This document shows, piece by piece, positions 57,049-64,000 of a stretch of DNA of 64,000 bases (within the stretch, counting starts at the first letter, position 1; each line of letters starts with the position of its first letter). The notes beneath the pieces are model-generated. The model had not been told where the DNA came from. It made no database searches and saw only the letters and a list, made by a program, of their open reading frames with translations. Source of the stretch: Isoalcanivorax indicus (GTDB lineage: Bacteria; Pseudomonadota; Gammaproteobacteria; Pseudomonadales; Alcanivoracaceae); assembly GCF_003259185.1 (NCBI RefSeq), contig NZ_QGMP01000001.1:1550001-1614000 (forward strand), given 5' to 3'. The position numbers and the translations under genes are program-made.

Positions 57049-58007
57049 CAGGCCGGCATGCATTGCAGCAATTCCCCCTGCTCGTAGCGCGCCCGCAACC
57101 AGCGCACCCAGTCGCACACCGCACGGATCGACGGGTCATCACTGCGCGCTTTCGGATATACCAGATAGAACGCCCCGGCCAGGAGCGCGGGGCCGAAGGG
57201 TTGCACCAGGCGACCGGTGGACAACTCATCCGTGATCAGCGCTTGCCCGGCCAACGCCACGCCCTGGCCGCCCAGCGCAGCGGAAATGGCATGGGTCTCA
57301 TCCGAGAACACCAGCCCGGCGCGGGTATCCAGCGCGCTGATCGGTGCCCCCTCGGCCAGCGCCTGGCGTTGCCAGTCGCTCCAGCCCGGCGGCGGCACGC
57401 GCACATTCTGCGGCGCAAAGTGAATCAGCGGCACCCGCTTCAGGTCCTCTGGCGTCTTCAGATTCAACGAGGGGCTGCATACCGGCATCAGTTCATCATC
57501 GAACAGCTTCTCCGCCGCCAGCCCGGGCCACTGCCCGTCTCCGTGCCGAATCGCCAGGTCGGCCGCCACCCCATCCAGCGCCACCGCCTCGTGTGTGGCG
57601 TGCACGTGCAGGTCCAGCGTTGGCGCCTGCTCCCGCAGAATGCACACCCAGGGCAATAACCAGCGCATCGCCACCGCCGGGGTGGCGGACAGAATCACGG
57701 TGTGTCGCGACGGGGGCGCACGCAGACGGGCGACCGCTGCGGCGATGTCATCGAAGGCGCCGCCCAGCACACCTTGCAGGGCGCGCCCTTCCGGCGTCAG
57801 CAGCAGTTGCCGGGGGCGACGCACGAACAGCGGCACACCCAGCGTCTCTTCCAGTTGCCGGATCTGATGGCTGATGGCCGTGGCCGTGACCGACAGCTCG
57901 GCGGCGGCGCGCTTGGCGCTCAGGTGACGGCCTGCCGCTTCAAAGGCACGCAGCGCCACCAGCGACGGCAGACGGCGCGGCATATCAGGTGAATTATTTT
58001 TTGTCAT
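57048..58007 (-). CDS. LysR-family transcription regulator (GcvA-like)
   Basis: A 319-residue LysR regulator with an N-terminal winged helix (RLPSLVALRAFEAAGRHLSA; SVTATAISHQIRQLEE) and a periplasmic-binding-protein-like effector domain. The subtype resembles GcvA/AmpR. It diverges from an AzoR-type gene, its likely target. Neither the ATG at 58007 nor the one at 57983 has a good ribosome site; the first is used. Confidence 0.9.
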   Translation of the reverse strand: MTKNNSPDMPRRLPSLVALRAFEAAGRHLSAKRAAAELSVTATAISHQIRQLEETLGVPLFVRRPRQLLLTPEGRALQGVLGGAFDDIAAAVARLRAPPSRHTVILSATPAVAMRWLLPWVCILREQAPTLDLHVHATHEAVALDGVAADLAIRHGDGQWPGLAAEKLFDDELMPVCSPSLNLKTPEDLKRVPLIHFAPQNVRVPPPGWSDWQRQALAEGAPISALDTRAGLVFSDETHAISAALGGQGVALAGQALITDELSTGRLVQPFGPALLAGAFYLVYPKARSDDPSIRAVCDWVRWLRARYEQGELLQCMPA

Positions 58008-58062
58008 TGCTGCAAAAAACCATCGTTTGTCGGCACCCTGCGATCGCGGTCTTATGTTCTTC

Positions 58063-58112
58063 TGACAGGCCAACCCCTGTCAAACGACAGATGAAATCAA
58101 TTCACTGACAGG
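58063..58112. promoter_or_regulatory. Repeated half-sites between LysR and azoR genes
   Basis: TGACAGG (58063-58069), CCTGTCA (58076-58082) and a second TGACAGG (58106-58112) are spaced through the divergent promoter region; a shorter GACAG is at 58086-58090. The first two form a dyad with a 6-bp spacer. This arrangement suits a LysR tetramer site. Confidence 0.5.
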
Positions 58113-58122
58113 AGAATACTCC

Positions 58123-58830
58123 ATGACCGAAATCCTGCATATCGACGCCAGCGCTCGCCCCGGACTTGCCGGCATCGATCCCCACGGTTCCCACACCCGC
58201 CGCCTGACCCATGAATTCATACAGCGCTGGCGCGCACAACGACCCGACGATACGGTGCGCTACCGCGATGTCGGGTTGCAGCCCCCTGCCCCGGTCGATG
58301 CCGCCTGGGTCGAAGCCGAGTTCACCCCCGCCGCAGCGCGCACCCCCGCCATGGAGGCCGCCATCGCCGACAGCAATGCGTTGGTGGAGGAACTGGTGGC
58401 GGCGGATCTGCTGGTACTCGGCGTGCCCCTGTACAACTTCAGCATGCCATCAGCCTTCAAGGCCTGGATCGACAGCATCGTGCGGCTGGGACGCACCTGC
58501 GATTTCCGCCCGGAAAACCCGCCTCTGGAGCGCTATGTACCCTTGCTGGTGGACAAGCCCCGCAGCGTGGTACTGCTGTCTGCACGTGGCGGGCACGGGC
58601 TGGACCCGGGCGGCCCCTTCGCGCACATGAACCACCTCGAAGCCTCGGTGCGCACCGCCTTCCACTTTATCGGCATCACCGATATCCATACGGTGGCCAT
58701 CGAACATCAGGAAGACGGCGGCGAGTTACTGGATGCGTCGGTGCGCATGGCGATGGCACAAACCCTGAACCTGGCAGACCAGTTGGCTGCACGGCCATTG
58801 GGGCAACAGGCGATGGCACAAACCGGCTGA
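58123..58830 (+). CDS. azoR: FMN-dependent NADH:quinone reductase (AzoR family)
   Basis: AzoR-type flavodoxin-fold enzymes reduce quinones (and azo dyes) with NADH in two-electron steps, protecting against quinone stress. The 235-residue protein has the FMN-binding segment HIDASARPGL near the start, the PLYNFSMPSAFKAWID motif and SARGGHG. A CAGGAG site precedes the ATG. It is a single gene, probably controlled by the divergent LysR protein. Confidence 0.92.
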   Translation: MTEILHIDASARPGLAGIDPHGSHTRRLTHEFIQRWRAQRPDDTVRYRDVGLQPPAPVDAAWVEAEFTPAAARTPAMEAAIADSNALVEELVAADLLVLGVPLYNFSMPSAFKAWIDSIVRLGRTCDFRPENPPLERYVPLLVDKPRSVVLLSARGGHGLDPGGPFAHMNHLEASVRTAFHFIGITDIHTVAIEHQEDGGELLDASVRMAMAQTLNLADQLAARPLGQQAMAQTG

Positions 58831-58844
58831 GCTGTGTCTGCCGG

Positions 58845-60236
58845 TCAGCGCGGGCGCGCTACAGCGTGCAGCCAGGCATCAAGCTGTGGCTGCCAGGCGC
58901 CCGCCTGTTCATCGTTGATAATCGCCGCCACCGCCCAGGTGGTACCGGCCTCATCACGCACGTAACCGGCAATTGCGCGGACATCCCGCAGGCTGCCCGT
59001 CTTGATACGGCCCTGCCCGGCCAGGTTCTGTCCGCGCAGACGCATGGTGCCATCCACGCCCATGATCGGAAGGCTGCTGATGAATTCAGGCGCCCAGTCA
59101 CTGTCATGGGCGTACGCCAGCAAGGTGGTCAACTGACGCGGGCTCATTCGCTCGTGCCGCGACAGGCCAGAGCCGTTGTCCAGCACCACCCCCTCGGCAA
59201 TCCCCTGCGCGGCCAGCCAGCGCCCCACCACCCGGCGGGCGGCAGCCAGGTCGTCGCTGTCATCGGCACGCCGATACTGGGCCCCCAGCGTCAGGAACAG
59301 CTGCCGCGTCATGACGTTATTGCTGTGTTTGTTGATATCGCGGATCAATGTGGCCAGATCCGGTGAACTGGTGGCCGCAAGCAAGGTGCTTCCCGCCGCC
59401 AGCACGCCACTGCGCGTCTCACCCTCCAGCGTGCCCCCTTGTGCCGTCCACAGCGCCCGCACCAGATCCGCCGTATAGGTTTCCGTGGCGCCGGGCGCGT
59501 GATAGCGCCGCACACCGCAACCCGGCGGTAACTCACCGCGCAACGGCACCCGCCAGATGCCGTCATCGCCCTGTTCCGGCACACCGATCAGGGCACCGCG
59601 CCGCGGACAGGGCTGCCCCGCCGCACCAGGCCGCAGACGGTTGTCCAGCACCAGCGACGGCAACGCCGGCTCCATGGCCACCTGAACCCCGTTGTATCCG
59701 GCCTCGGCACTGATCTGCACCAGCCGGAACCCGGCCAGCAGCGGATCAGGCTTGGTCAGATAGGGCGCATAAGGATTCTGGCCATCGTCATCGAAAACCG
59801 GCGGCGTCTCCGGCAACCGGAAGTAGCTGCCATCCAGCACCAGATCACCCTCGATACGCCGGATCCCCCGGGCCTGCAACCGTGCCAGCAGGCTCCACAG
59901 CCGCTCACGCGTCAGCGCCGGATCACCTCCGGACACCAGATAAAGATTACCCCGCAGCACCTCACCGTCCTGCACACCATCGGTGTACAACCACGTCTGC
60001 CAGCGAAACGCCGGCCCCAACAGCTCCAGCGCCGCCTGCGTCGTCACCAGCTTCATCACCGACGCAGGATTCACCGGCCGATCCGCATGCTGATACATCG
60101 GCCGCCCCGGACCATCCAGCGGCACCGCCGCATAGGCCATGGGCACCTCGTCGAACACCGCCAGTGCACTGTGGCGGGTGCAAGCCGTCAGCCCCAGTAT
60201 GCAAAGGAGCAGTGCCAGCGAAGCCAGACGTGTCAT
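58845..60236 (-). CDS. dacB: D-alanyl-D-alanine carboxypeptidase/endopeptidase (PBP4 family, S13) lipoprotein
   Basis: A PBP4-type peptidoglycan hydrolase. The 463-residue protein has a lipoprotein signal with Cys19 in GLTAC, the serine motif Ser59-V-M-Lys62, SNN in the KHSNNVM motif and KTG in RIKTGSL. Classical PBP4 is soluble in the periplasm, so membrane anchoring here differs from the model. The longer upstream frame runs through tRNA-Ser and is rejected. Confidence 0.93.
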   Translation of the reverse strand: MTRLASLALLLCILGLTACTRHSALAVFDEVPMAYAAVPLDGPGRPMYQHADRPVNPASVMKLVTTQAALELLGPAFRWQTWLYTDGVQDGEVLRGNLYLVSGGDPALTRERLWSLLARLQARGIRRIEGDLVLDGSYFRLPETPPVFDDDGQNPYAPYLTKPDPLLAGFRLVQISAEAGYNGVQVAMEPALPSLVLDNRLRPGAAGQPCPRRGALIGVPEQGDDGIWRVPLRGELPPGCGVRRYHAPGATETYTADLVRALWTAQGGTLEGETRSGVLAAGSTLLAATSSPDLATLIRDINKHSNNVMTRQLFLTLGAQYRRADDSDDLAAARRVVGRWLAAQGIAEGVVLDNGSGLSRHERMSPRQLTTLLAYAHDSDWAPEFISSLPIMGVDGTMRLRGQNLAGQGRIKTGSLRDVRAIAGYVRDEAGTTWAVAAIINDEQAGAWQPQLDAWLHAVARPR

Positions 60237-60300
60237 GACAGATTCCAGATAGCGCGAATGGTGAGGTTGACCCTGGTGATGCCACAGGAGTTCACCCAAC

Positions 60301-60326
60301 AAAAAAGGCCCCGACTGGGGCCTTTT
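60301..60326. terminator. Intrinsic terminator after tRNA-Ser
   Basis: GGCCCC-GACT-GGGGCC forms a 6-bp stem with AAAAAA before and TTTT after. On the minus strand it ends tRNA-Ser transcription, separating it from dacB. It would also work weakly on the plus strand. Confidence 0.85.
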
Positions 60327-60334
60327 GGGTATTG

Positions 60335-60424
60335 TGGCGGAGAGGGTGGGATTCGAACCCACGGAGGACGTTAATCCTCGACGGTTTTCAAGACCGTTGC
60401 ATTCAACCGCTCTGCCACCTCTCC
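60335..60424 (-). tRNA. tRNA-Ser (UGA)
   Basis: The 90-nt sequence begins GGAGAGGTGGCAGAGCGG, has anticodon TGA in TCTTGAAAA, a long variable arm and an encoded CCA. Its promoter (60455-60482) and terminator are both visible. Confidence 0.97.
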
Positions 60425-60454
60425 GATTCCGCTTTTCTGGCGCGGAAGGCTGGC

Positions 60455-60482
60455 ATGATAGCGGCGCGGACGGCATAGTCAA
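60455..60482 (-). promoter_or_regulatory. Sigma-70 promoter of tRNA-Ser
   Basis: On the minus strand TTGACT (60482-60477) and TATCAT (60460-60455) are separated by 16 bp, a strong consensus-like promoter. Transcription would start near 60448, about 24 bp before the mature tRNA. Confidence 0.75.
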
Positions 60483-60573
60483 CACTGGCGCGATGCGCGA
60501 CCCGGCTGAGACAGCCGATTGACCAATAATTCGGCGATCGACCACGCCGCCCGGATGAACAGCGGCCCTGTCC

Positions 60574-60601
60574 TTGATTTTCCCGGCCCCCCTTCTATCA
60601 T
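60574..60601 (+). promoter_or_regulatory. Sigma-70 promoter of the Bax-inhibitor-1 family gene
   Basis: TTGATT (60574-60579) and TATCAT (60596-60601) are 16 bp apart. The transcript would start about 40 bp before the ATG and may continue through tusDCB. Confidence 0.65.
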
Positions 60602-60647
60602 CCGGGTACTCACCACCCGAAAAAATCACTCTTGGGGATAACGGATT

Positions 60648-61325
60648 ATGGATAACGAGTACCGTTACACTGATCGCGCCGCCAGCCCGGCGGTAGCCGG
60701 TGAACAGGCCGCGCGCGTCCTGCGTAACACCTATGGCCTGCTGGCCATGTCACTGGCCGTGGCGGCTGCCGCCAGCTGGTACGCTATGGCCGCCAATGTC
60801 GGCTTCATTAATCCCCTGATTACCCTCGGCGTCTATTTCGCCCTGCTGTTCCTCAACGCCAAGTTGCAGAACAGCGCCTGGGGCATCCTTTCCGTGTTCG
60901 GCATCACTGGCTGGCTCGGTTTCACCACCGGCCCGCTGATCGCCGCCTATGCCGGCCTGGCGGGTGGCATGGAAGTCGTGAATACCGCCCTGAGCGTGAC
61001 CGCCCTCGTCTTCGTCGGCATGTCCGGTATCGCCCTGGTGACGAAGAAAGATTTCAGCTTCATGGGCAGCTTCCTCATGGTCGGCCTGCTGGTCGCCTTC
61101 GTCTGCGCCATCGTCACCCTGTTTGTGGACATGCCCGGCCTGCGCCTGGCCGCCTCCGCCATGTTTGCCCTGCTCTCTTCCATGGTCATTCTCTGGCAGA
61201 CCAGCGCCATCATCCACGGCGGCGAAACCAACTACATCCGCGCCACCGTCACCCTGTTTGTCTCACTCTACAACCTCTTCCTGTCACTGCTGCACCTGCT
61301 CACCGCCCTGGGCGGCGATGACTGA
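60648..61325 (+). CDS. yccA: Bax inhibitor-1 (YccA/YbhL) family membrane protein
   Basis: A 225-residue inner-membrane protein with seven hydrophobic helices, of the BI-1/YccA family. YccA modulates FtsH protease in E. coli. A conserved AALGGDD end matches the family's C-terminal Asp residues. It lies next to tusDCB, as in Pseudomonas. Its TGA overlaps the tusD ATG by one base. Confidence 0.92.
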   Translation: MDNEYRYTDRAASPAVAGEQAARVLRNTYGLLAMSLAVAAAASWYAMAANVGFINPLITLGVYFALLFLNAKLQNSAWGILSVFGITGWLGFTTGPLIAAYAGLAGGMEVVNTALSVTALVFVGMSGIALVTKKDFSFMGSFLMVGLLVAFVCAIVTLFVDMPGLRLAASAMFALLSSMVILWQTSAIIHGGETNYIRATVTLFVSLYNLFLSLLHLLTALGGDD

Positions 61326-61714
61326 TGCGCTACAGCCTTCTGGTCACCGCCGGGCCTGACAGCCCGGCGGCGGCCACGGCCCTGCACATGGCCGAGGCCC
61401 TGCTGCAACGTGGCCACCCACTCTTCCGGGTTTTCTTTTATCGCCAGGGCGTTCTGCTTGCCAGCCGCCTGCCCGTCGTCAGCGATGGCGAACAGGACCT
61501 CTGCGCCGAGTGGCGTGCGCTTGTTGCCCAACACCAGCTTGATGCCGTCGTCTGCATCGGCGCCGCCCTGCGGCGCGGCATCCTGGACGCCGACGAAAGT
61601 CGCCGCCACCACCGCGACGCCGATAACCTCGCCCCCGGCTTTACCCTCGGCGGGCTCGGCCTCTGGGCCGAAGCGGTCGCCGAAAGCGATCGCGTGCTGA
61701 GTTTCGGAGCCTGA
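61325..61714 (+). CDS. tusD: Sulfurtransferase subunit TusD
   Basis: TusD is the sulfur-carrying subunit of the TusBCD complex, which relays sulfur from TusA to TusE and MnmA for 2-thiouridine of tRNA wobble bases. The 129-residue DsrE-fold protein has the active Cys in VVCIGAALRRG. It matches the family length. Confidence 0.93.
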   Translation: MRYSLLVTAGPDSPAAATALHMAEALLQRGHPLFRVFFYRQGVLLASRLPVVSDGEQDLCAEWRALVAQHQLDAVVCIGAALRRGILDADESRRHHRDADNLAPGFTLGGLGLWAEAVAESDRVLSFGA

Positions 61715-61715
61715 C

Positions 61716-62036
61716 ATGCTGGTACTGATTGCCCGCACCGCACCGCAACAGGACACCGCCGCCCGCGACCTCGCCGACATGGCCCTGACCCTGGCCGCCT
61801 TTGGCCAACCCCTGACCGTCCTCTTCTGCGGCCCCGGCGTGCTGCAACTGCGCGGCCACGACAACGACGACCATCCCTTGTCCAGCCTTGTCGACTTCGG
61901 CATCCACTGCGCCGCCGAACAACACGCCCTGACCACCTGGCTCAGCGACACCCCCTGCCCCGCCCACGTCAGCCCCCTCGACCCCGACGCCGTCCGCACC
62001 CTGCTCCACGGCGCCAGCCAGGTCTGGGGGTGGTAA
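61716..62036 (+). CDS. tusC: Sulfurtransferase subunit TusC
   Basis: A 106-residue DsrF-like protein, the TusC subunit of TusBCD. It shows LTLAAFGQPLTVLFCGPGVLQL, the DsrE/F-fold core, and lies 1 bp after tusD. Sequence is diverged, so position in the cluster is a large part of the evidence. Confidence 0.88.
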   Translation: MLVLIARTAPQQDTAARDLADMALTLAAFGQPLTVLFCGPGVLQLRGHDNDDHPLSSLVDFGIHCAAEQHALTTWLSDTPCPAHVSPLDPDAVRTLLHGASQVWGW

Positions 62037-62332
62037 TGCTGCATCTCGTTGCCTTCCCACCCTGGAATACCGCCCGCTGTGACGCACTGGCCGCTGCACT
62101 TGCCGATGGCGATCACGTGGTCTTTATCGAGCAAGGTGGGGTGTTTCTCGATGGCACGCCCGGAAGCAGGGCTGCTCTGGCGTTATTGCAGGGTGCTGCG
62201 GAAGTGGTGTGGCATGTGGAAAGTTCTGTGGCGCCATCCGGAGGAATGCAGGTGGGAGATGTGGTGGTGGTTGATTGGAGTGGAATTGTGGGGCTGACGG
62301 AAGCGCATACGCCCTGCCTTAGCTGGTACTGA
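62036..62332 (+). CDS. tusB: Sulfurtransferase subunit TusB
   Basis: A 98-residue DsrH-like protein, the small TusB subunit. It starts with ATG overlapping the tusC stop (TAATG); the upstream GTG in the same frame is less likely. Conserved FIEQGGVFL segment. No tusE follows: the next 190 bp hold the palindromic repeat and then cysG in the opposite direction. Confidence 0.87.
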   Translation: MLHLVAFPPWNTARCDALAAALADGDHVVFIEQGGVFLDGTPGSRAALALLQGAAEVVWHVESSVAPSGGMQVGDVVVVDWSGIVGLTEAHTPCLSWY

Positions 62333-62349
62333 ATTTGCGGGGGTCGGTT

Positions 62350-62515
62350 GGCTGGAAGTTTTCAAGCGGGCTGCGCGTGACGGCCCTCGGGGGGCGGGTA
62401 AGGGTTTTCTGGACATTCGAGAGGCATGGATGCCGAACGAGAGCTCCCATGGACGGGTTCACGGCGTGTCCAGAAAACCCTTACCCGCCCCCCGAGGGCC
62501 ACAACCACCACAACC
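62350..62515. repeat. Dispersed palindromic element, copy 2
   Basis: Arms at 62382-62414 and 62468-62500 are a perfect 33-bp inverted repeat. The centre has the same GGCATGGATGCC dyad as copy 1. The outer GGGCTGCGCGTGACGG and the CCACAACCACCACAA-like right edge also match copy 1. It sits between converging tusB and cysG, where pseudomonads carry tusE. Confidence 0.9.
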
Positions 62516-62521
62516 CGAAAA

Positions 62522-63919
62522 CTAACCTTCACCATCCTCAAACCAGCGATAACGCGGATAAAGCCCCACCACATCACCAATGATGAGCAAGCTCGGCGCC
62601 TCAGGCGAAGCTTCCGCCACCGTGTCGGGCAGAGTGCCCAAGGTGCCTTTGATCACCCGCTGACCACTCAGCGTTCCCCGGGAAATCAACGCCGCTGGCG
62701 TATCAGGACTGCGTCCTGCCATGATCAGGCCGGCACTGATGGCCGGCAGACTCACCAGCCCCATGTAGAACACCAGCGTCTCCGAAGGCGTCAGAAAATC
62801 CGACCACGGCAGATTTAACTCACCGTTTTCCTTGCGATGCCCTGTGATAAAGCGCACCGACTGCGCATGATCCCGATGTGTCAACGGAATGCCCGCATAC
62901 GCCGCACACCCCGCCGCCGCCGTCACCCCCGGCACCACCTGGAAATCGATGCCCGCCTCGACCACCTGCTCCAGCTCTTCACCACCGCGCCCGAAGATAA
63001 ACGGGTCGCCGCCCTTCAGCCGACAGACCTTCTTGCCCTGCCGCGCATAGTCCACCAGCAGCCGATTGATGTCGTCCTGCGGCAATACATGCTCCGCACG
63101 CTTCTTGCCCACATAGACCAGTTCAGCATCGCGGCGCGCCAGCTCCAGCACTCCCGGCGACACCAGCCGGTCGTAGACCACCACGTCCGCCTTCTGCAAC
63201 AGACGCAACGCCCGGAACGTCAGCAGATCCGCATCACCTGGCCCGGCGCCCACCAGATACACTTCCCCGCGCATCAGTTTGTCGGCGTCCGCCGCCTCGA
63301 TGGCCGCATCCAGTTCGGCAGCGGCCGCATCCTCCTGGCCCGCCAGCGTCTGCTCCGCCACGGCGCCATCAATGACCTTTTCCCAGAACAGACGACGCGC
63401 AGACACCGACGGCAGCTTCTCCGCCAACCGCTTGCGGCGACTGCCCATCAGCGCCGCCAGACGCCCCCAACGGGCCGGAATCAGGCTCTCGATACGACTG
63501 CGCACCCAGCGCGCCGCCACCGGCGAAGCCCCCCCGGAGCTGATACTGATGATCAGCGGATCGCGGTCAACGATCGCGGGAAAAATAAAGGTGCACAAGG
63601 GCGGATTGTCGACCACATTCACCGGGATGCCCCGCGCCTGGGCCGCCTCGGAGACAGCACGATTGACCGCCTCGTCATCGGTCGCCGCCAGGGCCAGCAA
63701 AACGCCGTCCAGCTGATCCGCAGCAAAGACCCGGTGCCGTATCTCGCCGCCCCCCTGTTCCACCAGTGCCGCCAGATCGGGCTCCACCTCCGGCGCCACC
63801 AGACGCAACCGGGCTCCCGCGCGATCCAGCAGACGCGCCTTGCGCAGGGCGATTTCACCGCCCCCCACCAGCAGCACCGTCTGCCCTGTGATGCGCCAGG
63901 AAACCGGCAGATAGTCCAT
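62522..63919 (-). CDS. cysG: Siroheme synthase CysG
   Basis: CysG converts uroporphyrinogen III to siroheme. The 465-residue protein has the N-terminal precorrin-2 dehydrogenase/ferrochelatase module ([13 protein letters not shown]; Asp104 and Ser128 in SISSGGASP) and a C-terminal SAM-dependent uroporphyrinogen methyltransferase module (about 215-465; [24 protein letters not shown]). Siroheme serves sulfite and nitrite reductases. Its ATG overlaps the serS stop by one base. Confidence 0.97.
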   Translation of the reverse strand: MDYLPVSWRITGQTVLLVGGGEIALRKARLLDRAGARLRLVAPEVEPDLAALVEQGGGEIRHRVFAADQLDGVLLALAATDDEAVNRAVSEAAQARGIPVNVVDNPPLCTFIFPAIVDRDPLIISISSGGASPVAARWVRSRIESLIPARWGRLAALMGSRRKRLAEKLPSVSARRLFWEKVIDGAVAEQTLAGQEDAAAAELDAAIEAADADKLMRGEVYLVGAGPGDADLLTFRALRLLQKADVVVYDRLVSPGVLELARRDAELVYVGKKRAEHVLPQDDINRLLVDYARQGKKVCRLKGGDPFIFGRGGEELEQVVEAGIDFQVVPGVTAAAGCAAYAGIPLTHRDHAQSVRFITGHRKENGELNLPWSDFLTPSETLVFYMGLVSLPAISAGLIMAGRSPDTPAALISRGTLSGQRVIKGTLGTLPDTVAEASPEAPSLLIIGDVVGLYPRYRWFEDGEG

Positions 63920-64000
63920 CAGAGTGTCTCCGCACCGCCCATGTAAGGCCGCAGGGCTTCCGGCACCGTCACGCTGCCGTCAGCGTTCTGGTAATTCTCG
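63919..64000 (-). CDS. serS: Seryl-tRNA synthetase, C-terminal end (partial)
   Basis: Only the last 27 codons are in the window. They read [18 protein letters not shown] then YMGGAETL, matching the conserved C-terminus of SerRS. The stop overlaps the cysG start, so serS and cysG are coupled, as in pseudomonads. Confidence 0.93.
   Translation of the reverse strand, partial: ENYQNADGSVTVPEALRPYMGGAETL

Noticed and set aside
57049-58122. Fluoride riboswitch for the crcB pair
   Set aside because: I found no fluoride-aptamer pattern upstream of the LysR gene or between LysR and crcB; the genes are coupled by stop-start overlap.
60237-60629. Extended frame of the PBP4-type gene across tRNA-Ser
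   Set aside because: The extension reads through the tRNA and its terminator; the lipoprotein signal gives the true start at 60236.

Overview
The window is high-GC DNA from a Gammaproteobacterium. Gene content and order resemble Pseudomonas, but several details point to a marine Oceanospirillales-type relative such as Alcanivorax. That placement is inferred from synteny only. Coding density is very high, starts and stops overlap constantly, and I see no insertion sequence, prophage, CRISPR array or rRNA. The window begins inside a universal stress protein gene and ends inside serS.

Region 1 (1-12.5 kb) is a micro-aerobic respiration island. A universal stress gene diverges from ccoNOQP (cbb3 oxidase), which is followed by ccoGHIS (its assembly and copper genes), a SafE-like membrane protein, hemN, an FNR/ANR-type regulator and a tandem-domain universal stress protein. 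FNR/ANR boxes lie before ccoN and hemN, so the regulator and probable targets are together.

Region 2 (12.5-36.5 kb) is mostly housekeeping: a crotonase, yaaA, an acyl-CoA dehydrogenase, a metallo-beta-lactamase-fold protein, an AlkB-like dioxygenase, an SpmA-SpmB fusion, the tail-specific protease prc, an ABC1/UbiB-family kinase, three-gene transhydrogenase pntAa-pntAb-pntB, mscS with a DUF481 protein, and metH. It ends with an unusual PEP-synthase-like swivelling-domain protein, a DUF1461 membrane protein and a lipoprotein hydrolase.

Region 3 (36.5-52.3 kb, all minus strand) is one tightly packed block of 15 genes. A three-receiver hybrid histidine kinase, CheR, a receiver protein, a receiver-less CheB and a receiver-PAS-PilZ protein run directly into type II secretion genes gspE-F-G-H-I-J-K-L-M and an exported protein of unknown function in the place where gspN is often found. 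This is the most interesting part of the window.

Region 4 (52.5-64 kb) carries tRNA-Gly, tRNA-Cys and tRNA-Leu behind pgsA, uvrC and gacA/uvrY, a pair of crcB fluoride-channel genes, a LysR regulator divergent from an AzoR-type quinone reductase, a D-Ala-D-Ala carboxypeptidase lipoprotein, tRNA-Ser, a Bax-inhibitor-1 family protein, tusDCB, cysG and the 3' end of serS. A strong intrinsic terminator for gacA lies inside the first codons of uvrC.

Two copies of a dispersed element of about 160 bp with 33-bp inverted arms lie 50 kb apart, each between convergent genes.
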